A DNA stretch of 64,000 nt from Micromonospora tulbaghiae (GCF_900091605.1 NZ_FMCQ01000009.1:186001-250000), one strand, 5' to 3'. Shown: positions 27,265-35,727, numbered from the stretch's first letter. Numbers and translations: made by a program. Notes: a model not told the origin generated them from the letters alone.

Positions 27265-27687
27265 GTGCCCACCCCGCACTACGGCCAGCCCCGCTACCGC
27301 GTCATCGCCGACGAGCTGAGGCGGCGCATCGAGAGCGGTGCCATCCCGTCAGGGAGTCTCTTACCTGCGGAGAGCGCGCTTACCGCCGAGTTTCAGGCAA
27401 GTCGCGGAACAATCCGCCAGGCCATCGCCATCTTGCGGGATGAGCGCTTGGTCGCGACCGAACACGGCCGCGGCACATACGTGAACCCATGTCGCCCCGA
27501 GGGCAGACCAGGCGAACGCTCTGAGGTTAAGACGCGAGAGCGCCAGGTAGCGGCGGATCCGGAGCTTGCAGCGCTGTTCGCTGTAGCAGTGGGTACAGCC
27601 CTGGTTGAACAACAAACCGTCACTCTGACCAATGGAGCCGTCGGAGCCGTCGTCAGGGTCTATCGACTACCTGGACCCAACCAGTAG
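27265..27687 (+). CDS. Short GntR-family transcriptional regulator
   Basis: This 140-residue protein from a GTG start has a clear winged helix-turn-helix (PRYRVIADELRRRIESGAIP, LLPAESALTAEFQASRGTIR, HGRGTYV) but only about 60 residues afterwards, so it lacks most of a UTRA or FCD effector domain. The remnant (ELAALFAVAVGTALVEQQTV) resembles the start of a UTRA domain. It may be a shortened GntR repressor acting at the palindrome upstream. It sits divergently from the small Cys-rich genes. Confidence 0.75.
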   Translation: MPTPHYGQPRYRVIADELRRRIESGAIPSGSLLPAESALTAEFQASRGTIRQAIAILRDERLVATEHGRGTYVNPCRPEGRPGERSEVKTRERQVAADPELAALFAVAVGTALVEQQTVTLTNGAVGAVVRVYRLPGPNQ

Positions 27688-28066
27688 GCCTTTGCGTACC
27701 TTCGATACCTCTTCACGACGGCTCGCATGCCGGACGCACGCGCCGCCGCCTACGCATCGCTGGGCGATGGCCCTGCGTGGCCGGGCGGGTACGAACGTGA
27801 GACACAGAGCCGCTAGCTAGACCTCGCAGTCGGTTAAGCGCTGTCGCAAGGGCGTCACGTTCCTCGCTCCTGCGTGGCTAATTCAGTAGCTTCACTGCAG
27901 GTCAAGCAGTGATCTCATGTCCGACGGGAGCCGGCTCGAGCCGTATTAGTTGTTCTTATCGATAGTCTGTTAGCGCTGGAACACACAAGCCCCCCACAGT
28001 CCTAGCGGCAGTCTCCGGGGCGTCGAACCACTGACAGTAGCAAGAGCGGCAGATGCGGAGGCATCG
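27688..28066. other. Non-coding junction between AICE backbone and cargo (379 bp)
   Basis: No supported gene lies here. The sequence becomes A/T-richer from about 27880 (for example TTGTTCTTATCGATAGTC near 27952-27972), marking the change from backbone to the lower-GC cargo. It presumably carries the promoter of the HD-Hsp90-like gene; I see no confident -10/-35 pair. Confidence 0.45.
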
Positions 28067-30727
28067 TTGGATAGCGGACTGTTTCACCGAACTCTGGTCG
28101 ACACACTCGAGAATGCAACCCAGGAAGCCGCCCGACAGCGGCTATTCTCCAATTATCAGCACTGCCATGAGAAAACGTCCGTGCTTGCGGGAGAGATTCG
28201 ACGAGACCTGCCGCAATTAACACTGCACGACATTTCGCATCCAGATGCGCTGTGGGAATCTGCAGATCTGATCGCAGGGCCGGATTACCCAGTCAATCCG
28301 CTCGAATCTTTTGTCTTAGGGTGCGCCTTTCTCGTTCACGACCTAGCGATGAGCAAGGCGGCATTCCCTGGCGGCCTAGAGGCCTCGGTTGGATTACCTC
28401 GCTGGCGTGATACCGTATACACGCATTTCAAAAGGAAGATAGGAAGGCCTCCCTCCGCGCAAGAGCTCACCTCCCCGCCACATGAAGTTCTTTCTGCCGC
28501 GGAGAAAGAGCTGCTCCGCGAACTCCATGCACACCAGGCCGCCAACCTACCGCAAGAGTGTTTCAGCGAAGGGCCACACTCGTCGCAGTACTTCCTTATC
28601 GCCGATCCGGGTTTAAGAAATGCGTACGGCGTTCTCATTGGTAGAATCGCGGCTAGCCACTGGTGGCCCCACTCGAAAGTTGCAGAAGAATTCTCCTCCA
28701 TTATTGGCGCTCCTGGAGATTTACCGAGGGAGTGGACCATCGATCCACTTAAGCTAGCCTGCATTATGAGAAGTGCGGATGTGTCGCACATCGATAACCG
28801 CCGGGCGCCAGGATTCTTGCGAGCGCTGACGGAACTGGATGAAACGTCGCGACCTCACTGGATCTTTCAAGAGAAGTTGCAACGACCATGGCTTGATCAC
28901 GATCGCCTGGTGTACACAGCATCTCAACCGTTTGGACCAGAGGAAGCCAGCGCATGGTGGCTATGCATTGAAACGTTGCGGGTCGTGGATCACGAGTTGA
29001 GATCCTGCGACACCTTGCTAGCGGATAACGGGCGGCCTCGCTTCAAGGCACGGTCCGTCGGCTACGTTGACGATCTCGAGCGGATTTCCCGACTAATCCC
29101 TGCTCAAGATTGGTTTCCAATCGATGCATCAGTTCGGGTGAGCGACGTAATCGATTTAGTGCAGAAGCTCGGCGGAGAACAGCTATACGGGAACACCCCT
29201 CGTGCGGCATTACGTGAGTTGATCAGCAACGGCGCTGATGCTGTTCGCGCCCGACGTCTACTTCAGATGCATCAGAGTGAACTTCGCCTCCGAGTTCAGG
29301 TAGCGATCGAGAAGACGGACGATGGCGAGTGGCTCGTAGTGCGCGACAACGGCATCGGCATGTCGCGTGAAGTCATGAGCGGCGCATTGCTCGATTTCGG
29401 AAAGTCCTATTGGTCTAGCGACGAGGCGCGACGAGACCTTCCGGGACTGATGAGTTCCGGCTTTACTCCCACTGGCAAATTCGGGATCGGATTCTTCTCT
29501 ATCTTTATGCTCGGCGAGCAGGTTCGGGTGGTGTCACGCAGATTTGATCGTGGTGCCGATGAGACCTTCGTCCTAGAATTCCGCCAAGGTCTAAACTCTC
29601 GACCAATCCTTAGGCCAGCTACGCCCCGCACCGAGGGTCTCGATTACGGAGGAACAGAGGTCTCGGTACGACTTGCCGGCGATACCCGGAGACGCCTTTT
29701 GGGCAATACGGATGATGGAGACATCGCAGTACTATGCGCTTGGCTTTTCCCGACGATGGACGTGAATGTAGACGCCGTCAACAACTCCGGCGCCCTTTGC
29801 AATGCAGTTGTTGAGGGTGACTGGACCTCACTTCCTGCAGAGGGCCTGGTCCGTCGCCTATACCCCAGCGTTTCGCTCGCTATGGAAGACGCAGTGAAAC
29901 GCATCCGGCCAATTTTAGGCGCATCCGGAGAGCCGATAGGTCGCGCCGCTATTGTGACCTCAAAGAGAATTTCGGGTGATCGCGGTGATCTTCGCGCCCC
30001 AATTACTGTTGATGGAGCGAGAGCGCAGTCGACAGTAAATCCCGTGATAGGAGTCTTTCTTGGCCGGACGAAGCGTGCCGCAAGAGACACGGCTTCGCCC
30101 TTAGCTGACCAGCAGTCCGTGTACGCCTGGGCTTCAGAGCAGGTTCGCCTTTACCTCGCCGAGGATCCGCCACCCGAATTGCAAGCCGAATTCGCCGCCG
30201 ACGCATTTAGTTTTGGGGCTGATATTCGAGGGTTAACCTTTTGCCGGACGCGCCATGGGTGGCTAACAGATCAGGACTTGAAGAATTGGGCGCGGGATCG
30301 TCGTGAGGTGCACCTTGTGCAGGACGCCGCTTTCGCGCTCGCTGACCGTGGAAGGAGGGACGAACTTCCCTTGAGCGTTCTAGATGACGATGCTTTTGTC
30401 ATGTCGACGGCCGGAAAGATCCCGCTCAACCATAAAGAGCGATACTGGTCCGGCCAGTCAGATCTTTACATTGACTGGGAGGAGTGGCCGGTGCCGCTTA
30501 GAATGATGTACGAATACGCTGTGGAATGCATTGCCGAGTGTTGGAATGCAGGCCCAAGCCTTGCTGAACAAGTTGAGGAGCAGATTCGAGTCGCGAATCG
30601 CCTGGAGGAAACCCATATATCACAACCCCTAGAGGACCCGACTCACCCGCTTTATCGAGAATGGGGAACCCTGCCGAACGGACGACGGGTCGGCTCCCGG
30701 GTGCATCGTCTGGTGCGGCCAGATTAA
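28067..30727 (+). CDS. HD domain plus Hsp90-like (GHKL) ATPase protein, candidate defence effector
   Basis: The 886-residue product starts at a TTG with GGAGG six bases upstream. Residues about 50-240 form an HD-type metal phosphohydrolase-like domain: His54 (LTLHDISH), His91-Asp92 (FLVHDLAM), His154/His156 (RELHAHQA) and Asp238 (RSADVSH). Residues about 365-560 form a Bergerat-fold ATPase of Hsp90 type: N-box LRELISNGADAV (Glu384, Asn388), G1 box DNGIGM (Asp427) and G2 box GKFGIGFFS (470-478). It lacks the rest of a true HtpG; the C-terminal 300 residues are not recognised. The gene has lower GC than the backbone. An HD plus Hsp90-like ATPase pairing suggests an NTP-driven conflict or antiphage function, but no function is shown. 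Confidence 0.85.
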   Translation: MDSGLFHRTLVDTLENATQEAARQRLFSNYQHCHEKTSVLAGEIRRDLPQLTLHDISHPDALWESADLIAGPDYPVNPLESFVLGCAFLVHDLAMSKAAFPGGLEASVGLPRWRDTVYTHFKRKIGRPPSAQELTSPPHEVLSAAEKELLRELHAHQAANLPQECFSEGPHSSQYFLIADPGLRNAYGVLIGRIAASHWWPHSKVAEEFSSIIGAPGDLPREWTIDPLKLACIMRSADVSHIDNRRAPGFLRALTELDETSRPHWIFQEKLQRPWLDHDRLVYTASQPFGPEEASAWWLCIETLRVVDHELRSCDTLLADNGRPRFKARSVGYVDDLERISRLIPAQDWFPIDASVRVSDVIDLVQKLGGEQLYGNTPRAALRELISNGADAVRARRLLQMHQSELRLRVQVAIEKTDDGEWLVVRDNGIGMSREVMSGALLDFGKSYWSSDEARRDLPGLMSSGFTPTGKFGIGFFSIFMLGEQVRVVSRRFDRGADETFVLEFRQGLNSRPILRPATPRTEGLDYGGTEVSVRLAGDTRRRLLGNTDDGDIAVLCAWLFPTMDVNVDAVNNSGALCNAVVEGDWTSLPAEGLVRRLYPSVSLAMEDAVKRIRPILGASGEPIGRAAIVTSKRISGDRGDLRAPITVDGARAQSTVNPVIGVFLGRTKRAARDTASPLADQQSVYAWASEQVRLYLAEDPPPELQAEFAADAFSFGADIRGLTFCRTRHGWLTDQDLKNWARDRREVHLVQDAAFALADRGRRDELPLSVLDDDAFVMSTAGKIPLNHKERYWSGQSDLYIDWEEWPVPLRMMYEYAVECIAECWNAGPSLAEQVEEQIRVANRLEETHISQPLEDPTHPLYREWGTLPNGRRVGSRVHRLVRPD

Positions 30728-30770
30728 TCCCTTAACTGATAGCACCGCCAAAGAGGTCATCGAACGTGGT

Positions 30771-31343
30771 TTGGGATCACCCATTCGCCGCCAGTTGGAG
30801 TACGCATTGAATAGGAACCGCCCGGCTCGTAAAGGGAGAAATCCAGCTTCCCTCAGTCACGTCGACGGTAGCCGACGGCTTAGGAGCGGAGGTCCGGCCG
30901 TCGATGCGGCGCCCCTTGAGAGATATAAGTTTATTCTTCAGCAGCTGAACGCACTGAACGAGAACTCATTCAAGGTCCTCGCGCTATATCAAACGTTGGC
31001 CACCGCGACTATTGGCGCTGGGCTAGCCCTCTTCGTTGGTTACAGGAATTGGGAGATTGATCCAGTTATAGCACGCTCAGGCTTGGTTGCGCTGCTGTGG
31101 CTTCTCACGATTATTGCGAGTTTTACTATACTGCTCCTACTGATTGGCATCTTGAGCTGGCTCGATTACCGGAAGGAGGAATGCGAACTGACGGATCAAA
31201 TCGTTTATCCAGGATTCAGAGATCCTCCGCGTTTGAAGAATGCGCTTCGCTGGCATGAGGGGTATCTCATACTTTTCGTGGTTTGCGCTACAGCTTTTGT
31301 GTGGGTCTGCGGGCATGTCGTGCTGCTCCCAGCCATGCACTAG
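30771..31343 (+). CDS. Small multi-pass membrane protein beside the HD-Hsp90-like gene
   Basis: Counted from a TTG at 30771 the product is 190 residues; the true start is unclear and could be one of several TTG codons up to about residue 50, since the first 50 residues are polar and Arg-rich. A helix ERYKFILQQLNALNENSF precedes three hydrophobic spans (about 68-90, 103-130 and 164-186), with a charged loop KEECELTDQIVYPGFRDPP. It is 43 bases after the 886-residue gene on the same strand and shares its low GC, so both are probably one operon. A membrane effector or sensor for the ATPase is the natural guess; I do not recognise the family. Confidence 0.6.
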   Translation: MGSPIRRQLEYALNRNRPARKGRNPASLSHVDGSRRLRSGGPAVDAAPLERYKFILQQLNALNENSFKVLALYQTLATATIGAGLALFVGYRNWEIDPVIARSGLVALLWLLTIIASFTILLLLIGILSWLDYRKEECELTDQIVYPGFRDPPRLKNALRWHEGYLILFVVCATAFVWVCGHVVLLPAMH

Positions 31344-32257
31344 ATCAACGACACGAGCAGGGAATGCGGAGGACAGACTAGGCTACTGATTCGGGGGTCC
31401 TGACAGCAAGGCTTTTTGGCGGCCAGGTCATTGATCCGAAGTGACGAAGCTATTTTGTAGCGATGCCGATTGGCCCACCCCTCGAATGCCCGCTTGAGTG
31501 CCGCAACGGCGAGATCGGGAGGCCACGGAGGTGCAGCAAATCCGATAAGACATCGGGTGTAGATAGCTAAAACTGCGGCGGGCAAGCCGGCTCTCGCTAT
31601 ATGTAACAGGTAGACGATAGCCTTGCGCTGACAGCAAGGTCGCCGGACGACGCACGCTGTCAGGTGCCAGCTCGGACAAAGGCCAGGCAGCACTCCCGAC
31701 ATCTGCGGACGAGGGGCGCTGGTGCTCGACGCAAGATGTCTACGCTCCCGTCTCGACCAAGTCGCACGGTATGCCTAAGATTGCTGCCGATTTCCTCTGT
31801 TCTGGATCAAGGCGCCGCGCTCCGCGCGTCGCGGGGCGGTAACCCGGCCGGCGGCAAGCCGCCCCGGCCGCCTCCGGCGCCGGGGCGGAGAGCCACCGAC
31901 AGCCGCCGGACCGCCGCCCCGAGTCCAGCTGGTCCGGCCGACCGCACGATCACGGCCAGGCGGTACGGAAGCCGAACCGGTCGGCCTCGTCAACGATCAG
32001 GGCTTCCGGCTGCCGCGCCAGTCCAACCCCGGGACTGGCTTGCCCCAGGTCCCTCTCCCGCAGCCGGCGACACCTCACCGCGAACCCCTCAGCCGATCGC
32101 TACACGCACGGACTCCGCCAGACCGGACCAAGGTCACCAACCCAGCGTCCGCAGCCCCAGAAGAGCCCTCAGCGGGCAAGATCGACCTGCCCACCATCTG
32201 CCCACAACGAGTCGTAGACGGCTGGACTCAGCCGGACTCGGCCGGACGAACGACAAC
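31344..32257. other. Non-coding cargo/attR-proximal region (about 0.9 kb)
   Basis: I find no supported gene. A minus-strand frame around 31340-31702 and a plus-strand frame around 31664-32266 exist, but they lack ribosome-binding sites, are Pro/Arg- or Cys-rich and look like chance. GC rises again after about 31780, so the foreign cargo probably ends near 31750. It may be remnant sequence left by earlier cargo gain or loss near attR. Confidence 0.5.
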
Positions 32258-32291
32258 GGCCCCTGATCAGCATTCCTGCTGGTCAGGGGCC
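32258..32291. terminator. Hairpin inside the element next to attR
   Basis: GGCCCCTGATCAGC (32258-32271) pairs with GCTGGTCAGGGGCC (32278-32291) with one G-T pair and a 6-base loop. It lies nine bases from the att repeat and would serve as the tRNA-Tyr terminator after integration, replacing the native one now beyond attL. Confidence 0.55.
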
Positions 32292-32299
32292 GTATCTGT

Positions 32300-32354
32300 A
32301 CCTGGTGGCGGGTAGAGGATTCGAACCTCTGAAGCTTTCGCGACGGATTTACAG
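32300..32354 (-). repeat. attR: 55-bp repeat covering the tRNA-Tyr 3' half
   Basis: Identical to 15426-15480. It lies within the intact tRNA-Tyr gene, from the anticodon loop to the encoded CCA plus three bases, so the integrated element keeps the tRNA functional. Confidence 0.95.
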
Positions 32355-32386
32355 TCCGCTCCCATTGGCCGCTCGGGCAACCCGCC
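32303..32386 (-). tRNA. tRNA-Tyr (GTA), AICE integration site
   Basis: An 84-base minus-strand tRNA including an encoded CCA: 5' GGCGGGT pairs with ACCCGCC, the anticodon loop CTGTAAA carries GTA, and a long variable arm is present, typical of tRNA-Tyr. The 3' half is the 55-bp att repeat. Confidence 0.96.
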
Positions 32387-32533
32387 AGGGCACACCACCG
32401 CGTCGCAACGCGGCAGCGGAAGCAAGGATAGCGGTTGTCCCCGGCACTGCCGCAACCGGGTACCGTCAGGAGGTCCCACGCTGGTCAGCGGGGGACGGAC
32501 CAGGACAGACCGCCGGACAGCAGGAGCATGAGC

Positions 32534-33028
32534 ATGGCATCGAACCCGTCGTTCGACATCGTGAGCAAGGTCGACCGGCAGGAGGTCGACAACGCCGTCC
32601 GCCAGTCGGAGAAGGAGCTCGCGACGCGGTTCGACTTCCGCGGCACCGGCGCGGAGATCTCCTGGTCGGGCGAGGAGGCGATCAGCCTCCAGGCGGAGAC
32701 CGAGGAGCGGGTCCGAGCCGCGCTGGACGTCTTCAAGGAGAAGCTGGTCAAGCGGAACATCTCGCTGAAGTCGCTCGACGCCGGCGAGCCCCGGCAGTCG
32801 GGCAAGACCTTCAAGATCGACGCCAAGGTGGTGCAGGGCATCGACTCCGACAAGGCCAAGGCCATCAGCAAGAAGATCCGCGACGAGGGCCCGAAGGGCG
32901 TGCAGGCGCAGATCCAGGGCGACCAGCTCCGAGTCACCGGTAAGAAGAAGGACGACCTCCAGGCCGTCATCGCCCTGCTCAAGGGTGAGGACTTCGGGCT
33001 GGCGCTCCAGTTCACCAACTACCGGTAG
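32534..33028 (+). CDS. YajQ-family (UPF0234) nucleotide-binding protein
   Basis: This 164-residue protein has the YajQ fold: MASNPSFDIVSKVDRQEVDN, RFDFRGTGAEISWSGEE, KLVKRNISLKSLDAGEP and the C-terminal DLQAVIALLKGEDFGLALQF. Some members bind cyclic di-GMP or RNA; in most bacteria the role is unsettled. The ATG at 32534 is seven bases after AGGAG. It is the first chromosomal gene beyond attR. Confidence 0.92.
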   Translation: MASNPSFDIVSKVDRQEVDNAVRQSEKELATRFDFRGTGAEISWSGEEAISLQAETEERVRAALDVFKEKLVKRNISLKSLDAGEPRQSGKTFKIDAKVVQGIDSDKAKAISKKIRDEGPKGVQAQIQGDQLRVTGKKKDDLQAVIALLKGEDFGLALQFTNYR

Positions 33029-33208
33029 CCACGACGATCGAGTTGCGTGGCAGGTGACCGGGCGCGGTCACCTGCCACGGTGCGGGATCAGGCATCCTCC
33101 AAGGGCCGGAACGCGCGGCCAGCGTCTCGGCCGCGAACAGCTGCGGCTCCTTCTGCCGTCAGGCAACTTCCTTGGGGTACGGGCCGGGCGTGCGGTCAGG
33201 TGGGAGCC

Positions 33209-34699
33209 ATGACGCTCGCGATGCTCCGCCCCTACCGCCCGGTGCTCGGTCAACCGGTGCTGCGCAGGCTGCTCCCCGGGCTCGCGACCTCCGCTCTCGG
33301 TGACGGGCTCGCCCTTGTCGCGGTGACCTGGCTGGCCCTGCAACTCGCACCCGACGGGCAGCGCGGCACCTGGACCGCGTTCGCGGTGGCGGCGTACACG
33401 CTGCCGGGTGCGGCCGGCACGGTGCTGCTCGGCCGGTGGCTGGGTGGGCGGAGCGGAGCGCAGCTCGCCGGCTGGGACGCGACAGTGCGGGCCGCCGCCC
33501 TGGGCGCGATTCCGGTCGCCCACCTCGCCGGGGTGCTGGACGTCGGCCTGTACGTCGCCCTGCTCGCGGTGTCCTCGCTGTTGCACCCGTGGGGGTCGGC
33601 CGGCCGGTTCACGCTCGTGGCCGAGCTGCTGCCGCAGCGGCACCACCTGGCCGCGAACGCGCTGCTCGGGGTCTTCGGCCAGGCCGCGACGATCGTCGGC
33701 CCGCCGCTGGCCGGCCTGCTCATCGCCTGGGTGGGCGCGGTGTGGGTGATCGCCGTCGACGCCGCCAGCTTCGCCGTGCTGGCCGTCAGCTACCGCCTCG
33801 TCGTCCCGGCCGCCCGCCGTGAAGCCGCCGCCCGCCGTGGAAGCGCCGCCCGCCGCGAAGGTGCCCGCCGTGAAGGCGCCGTCCGCCACCAGCCCGGAGA
33901 CCAGCACGAGGACGGAGACCGCCACGGGAAGCCGACGACCGGACCGTCGCGTACGTCGGGATTCCGGATCATCGCGCGGGACCGGTCGCTGCTCGGCCTG
34001 CTTTCGCTGTCCTTCGCGTTCTTCTACCTCTTCGGACCGTTCTACGTGGCCATGCCGGTGCACGTCACCGACGATCTGCACGCCTCCGCCGGGACGCTCG
34101 CGGCCTACTACACCGCGTTCGGCGTCGGCTCCCTGCTCGGCGGACTGCTCACCGGCCACCTGCGTGGATGGCCGCTGCGGACCACGCTCGCCGGCATCGT
34201 CGCGCTGTTCGGCGCCGCGCTGCTCCCGCTCGGCCTGGGCGCGCCGGTCGTCCTGTCGCTGCCCGCGTTCGCGCTCGCCGGCCTGGTCTGGGCGCCCTAC
34301 CAGCCGACCGCGACGGCGCTGTTCCAGCGCCGCGCCGGCACCGTGGACCTCCCCCGCGTGCTGGCGGCCAACGGGGCGGTCACCGTGCTGGCGGTGCCGC
34401 TGGGCACGATGCTCGGCGGTCCGGCGACGGCACTGCTCGGGGCACGCCCCACGCTCCTGGCGTGCGCGGTGACGATCCTCGCGCTTGGTCTGGTCGCCGC
34501 GACGGCCGCCGCACGCCCCGGCCCCGGGGCGCAGAACACAGAGCGGACCGGTCCGGGCGGGCCCGCCCGGACCGCAGGCGACAGGCCCACACGACGAGCC
34601 CGGCCCGCCCGCCCGGGTGGACGCGCCGGATCGGGTACGACCCGGAGCGACCTGATCCGCGTGCAACCGCCGGAGCCGCATCGGGGTGTCGTGTGGTGA
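33209..34699 (+). CDS. MFS transporter with a long basic central loop
   Basis: This 496-residue protein has about 12 hydrophobic helices of the major facilitator type, with a GRWLGG-type loop after helix 2 and GxLLGG repeats in the second half (GSLLGGLLTGHLRG). The central cytoplasmic loop (about residues 195-245) is a low-complexity run of RREAAARRGSAARREG-like units encoded by imperfect repeats at 33810-33890. The substrate is unknown. It begins at MTLAMLRPYRPVLG with GGGAG upstream. Confidence 0.83.
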   Translation: MTLAMLRPYRPVLGQPVLRRLLPGLATSALGDGLALVAVTWLALQLAPDGQRGTWTAFAVAAYTLPGAAGTVLLGRWLGGRSGAQLAGWDATVRAAALGAIPVAHLAGVLDVGLYVALLAVSSLLHPWGSAGRFTLVAELLPQRHHLAANALLGVFGQAATIVGPPLAGLLIAWVGAVWVIAVDAASFAVLAVSYRLVVPAARREAAARRGSAARREGARREGAVRHQPGDQHEDGDRHGKPTTGPSRTSGFRIIARDRSLLGLLSLSFAFFYLFGPFYVAMPVHVTDDLHASAGTLAAYYTAFGVGSLLGGLLTGHLRGWPLRTTLAGIVALFGAALLPLGLGAPVVLSLPAFALAGLVWAPYQPTATALFQRRAGTVDLPRVLAANGAVTVLAVPLGTMLGGPATALLGARPTLLACAVTILALGLVAATAAARPGPGAQNTERTGPGGPARTAGDRPTRRARPARPGGRAGSGTTRSDLIRVQPPEPHRGVVW

Positions 34700-34720
34700 G
34701 AGCGGACACGGGAGGTGGGC

Positions 34721-35227
34721 ATGGACGGCCCCGAGGACTTCGACGCCTTCTACACGGCGACCGCGCGGCGGGTCGTGCACCACGTCTACGCGCTCTGCGG
34801 CGACCTGGCCGAGGCCCAGGACGTGACGCAGGAGGCGTACGCGCGGGCCTGGCAGCGCTGGTCGACAGTCGGAGCGTACGAGGATCCGGAGGGCTGGGTG
34901 CGGACGGTGGCCTGGCGCCTGACGGCCAACCGGTGGCGCGGCCTGCGGCGCTGGTTCGCCGCGCGGGCGCGGCTGGGCCGGGAGACTCCGGCGCCCGGGC
35001 CCAACCCGGACCGGGTGGCGTTGCTGGCGGCGTTACGGCAACTGCCCGACGCGCAACGGCTGGTCGTCGTCCTGCACCACCTCCACGATCTGCCGGTGGC
35101 GGAGATCGCCCGGACCACCGGCATGCCCGAGGGGACTGTCAAGTCGTACCTGTCCCGGGGCCGTACCGCGCTCGCCGTTCTACTGACCGACGACAAGGAG
35201 GAAGTCGATGTCGGCACGCATTGGTGA
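34721..35227 (+). CDS. ECF-type RNA polymerase sigma factor
   Basis: This 168-residue sigma factor has region 2 (DLAEAQDVTQEAYARAWQRW) and region 4 (LPVAEIARTTGMPEGTVKSY) with the helix-turn-helix that reads the -35 element. It starts at the ATG at 34721 with GGAGG five bases upstream. It overlaps the next gene by 20 bases, so it is translationally coupled to a membrane partner which is probably its anti-sigma factor. Confidence 0.93.
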   Translation: MDGPEDFDAFYTATARRVVHHVYALCGDLAEAQDVTQEAYARAWQRWSTVGAYEDPEGWVRTVAWRLTANRWRGLRRWFAARARLGRETPAPGPNPDRVALLAALRQLPDAQRLVVVLHHLHDLPVAEIARTTGMPEGTVKSYLSRGRTALAVLLTDDKEEVDVGTHW

Positions 35228-35723
35228 GGCTCTGCGGGAGTTGGAGCAGGACATGACCGGGCTGCGGCTCAGCCCGGCGGCCGAGGTGCGCGCACGGGGG
35301 CGCGCCAGGAGCCGGCGACGGGCCACGGTTCTGGCGGGGGTGGCCGCGGTGACTGTCACCGGCGGCGCCGCGACCATGGCGACGCTGTCCGGACCGGCGG
35401 CGCCGATGCCGTCCGCCGGCAGCGCGGCCACCCCGTCCGCCTCGGCGTCGGCCGCGTGTCGGGCCGACCCTCCGGTACGGCTGGACGTCGTCTTCCGGCC
35501 CGGTGCCGGCGCGCCGCAACTCGGCGAGGTCGACTACCGGATCGGGCAGGCGCGCGGGGACACCGGGCTGCGCTGCCGCGGCACCACTGCCGCGGCCCGG
35601 CCGGACGCCGACGGACGGGTCGTCCTGTCGGTGCTGCTGGCGGACGGTGAGGACCCGGCGCCGATCCGGGCCGCGGTGGAGAAGCTGCCCGGCGTGGAGC
35701 GGGTGGTGACCGTCGACGGGTGA
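35208..35723 (+). CDS. Membrane-anchored partner (putative anti-sigma factor) of the ECF sigma
   Basis: This 171-residue protein begins MSARIGEALRELEQDMTGLR, has a basic stretch (RARGRARSRRRA), one transmembrane helix (about 39-60), an Ala/Ser/Pro linker and a small extracytoplasmic domain (VRLDVVFRPGAGAPQLGEVD ... GVERVVTVDG). Cotranslation with the sigma gene and this membrane layout fit an anti-sigma factor, although no classical zinc HxxxCxxC motif is present. Confidence 0.7.
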   Translation: MSARIGEALRELEQDMTGLRLSPAAEVRARGRARSRRRATVLAGVAAVTVTGGAATMATLSGPAAPMPSAGSAATPSASASAACRADPPVRLDVVFRPGAGAPQLGEVDYRIGQARGDTGLRCRGTTAAARPDADGRVVLSVLLADGEDPAPIRAAVEKLPGVERVVTVDG

Positions 35724-35727
35724 GCGG

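Larger units (their letters stand above)
15426..32354. mobile_element. Actinomycete integrative and conjugative element (AICE) in tRNA-Tyr
   Basis: A 16.9-kb segment is bounded by 55-bp identical direct repeats, one being the 3' half of an intact tRNA-Tyr gene. Inside are the AICE hallmarks: a tyrosine recombinase and an excisionase gene in tandem, an HUH-type replication initiator, an FtsK/TraB-type DNA translocase, a Spd-like membrane protein, a Pra-like activator and GntR regulators. Genes are densely packed with four-base overlaps. No relaxase is seen, consistent with TraB-driven double-stranded DNA transfer. All backbone genes look intact, so the element may be active. Cargo lies at both ends. 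Confidence 0.93.

Noticed and set aside
28067..30727. A canonical HtpG/Hsp90 chaperone
   Set aside because: The ATPase is internal, preceded by an HD domain, and no typical Hsp90 middle or C-terminal domain was recognised.
31340..31702. Minus-strand frame of 120 codons near attR
   Set aside because: No ribosome-binding site, Cys/Pro-rich with no family resemblance.
31664..32266. Plus-strand frame of 200 codons near attR
   Set aside because: Pro/Arg/Ser-rich composition typical of chance frames in GC-rich DNA; no start signal.
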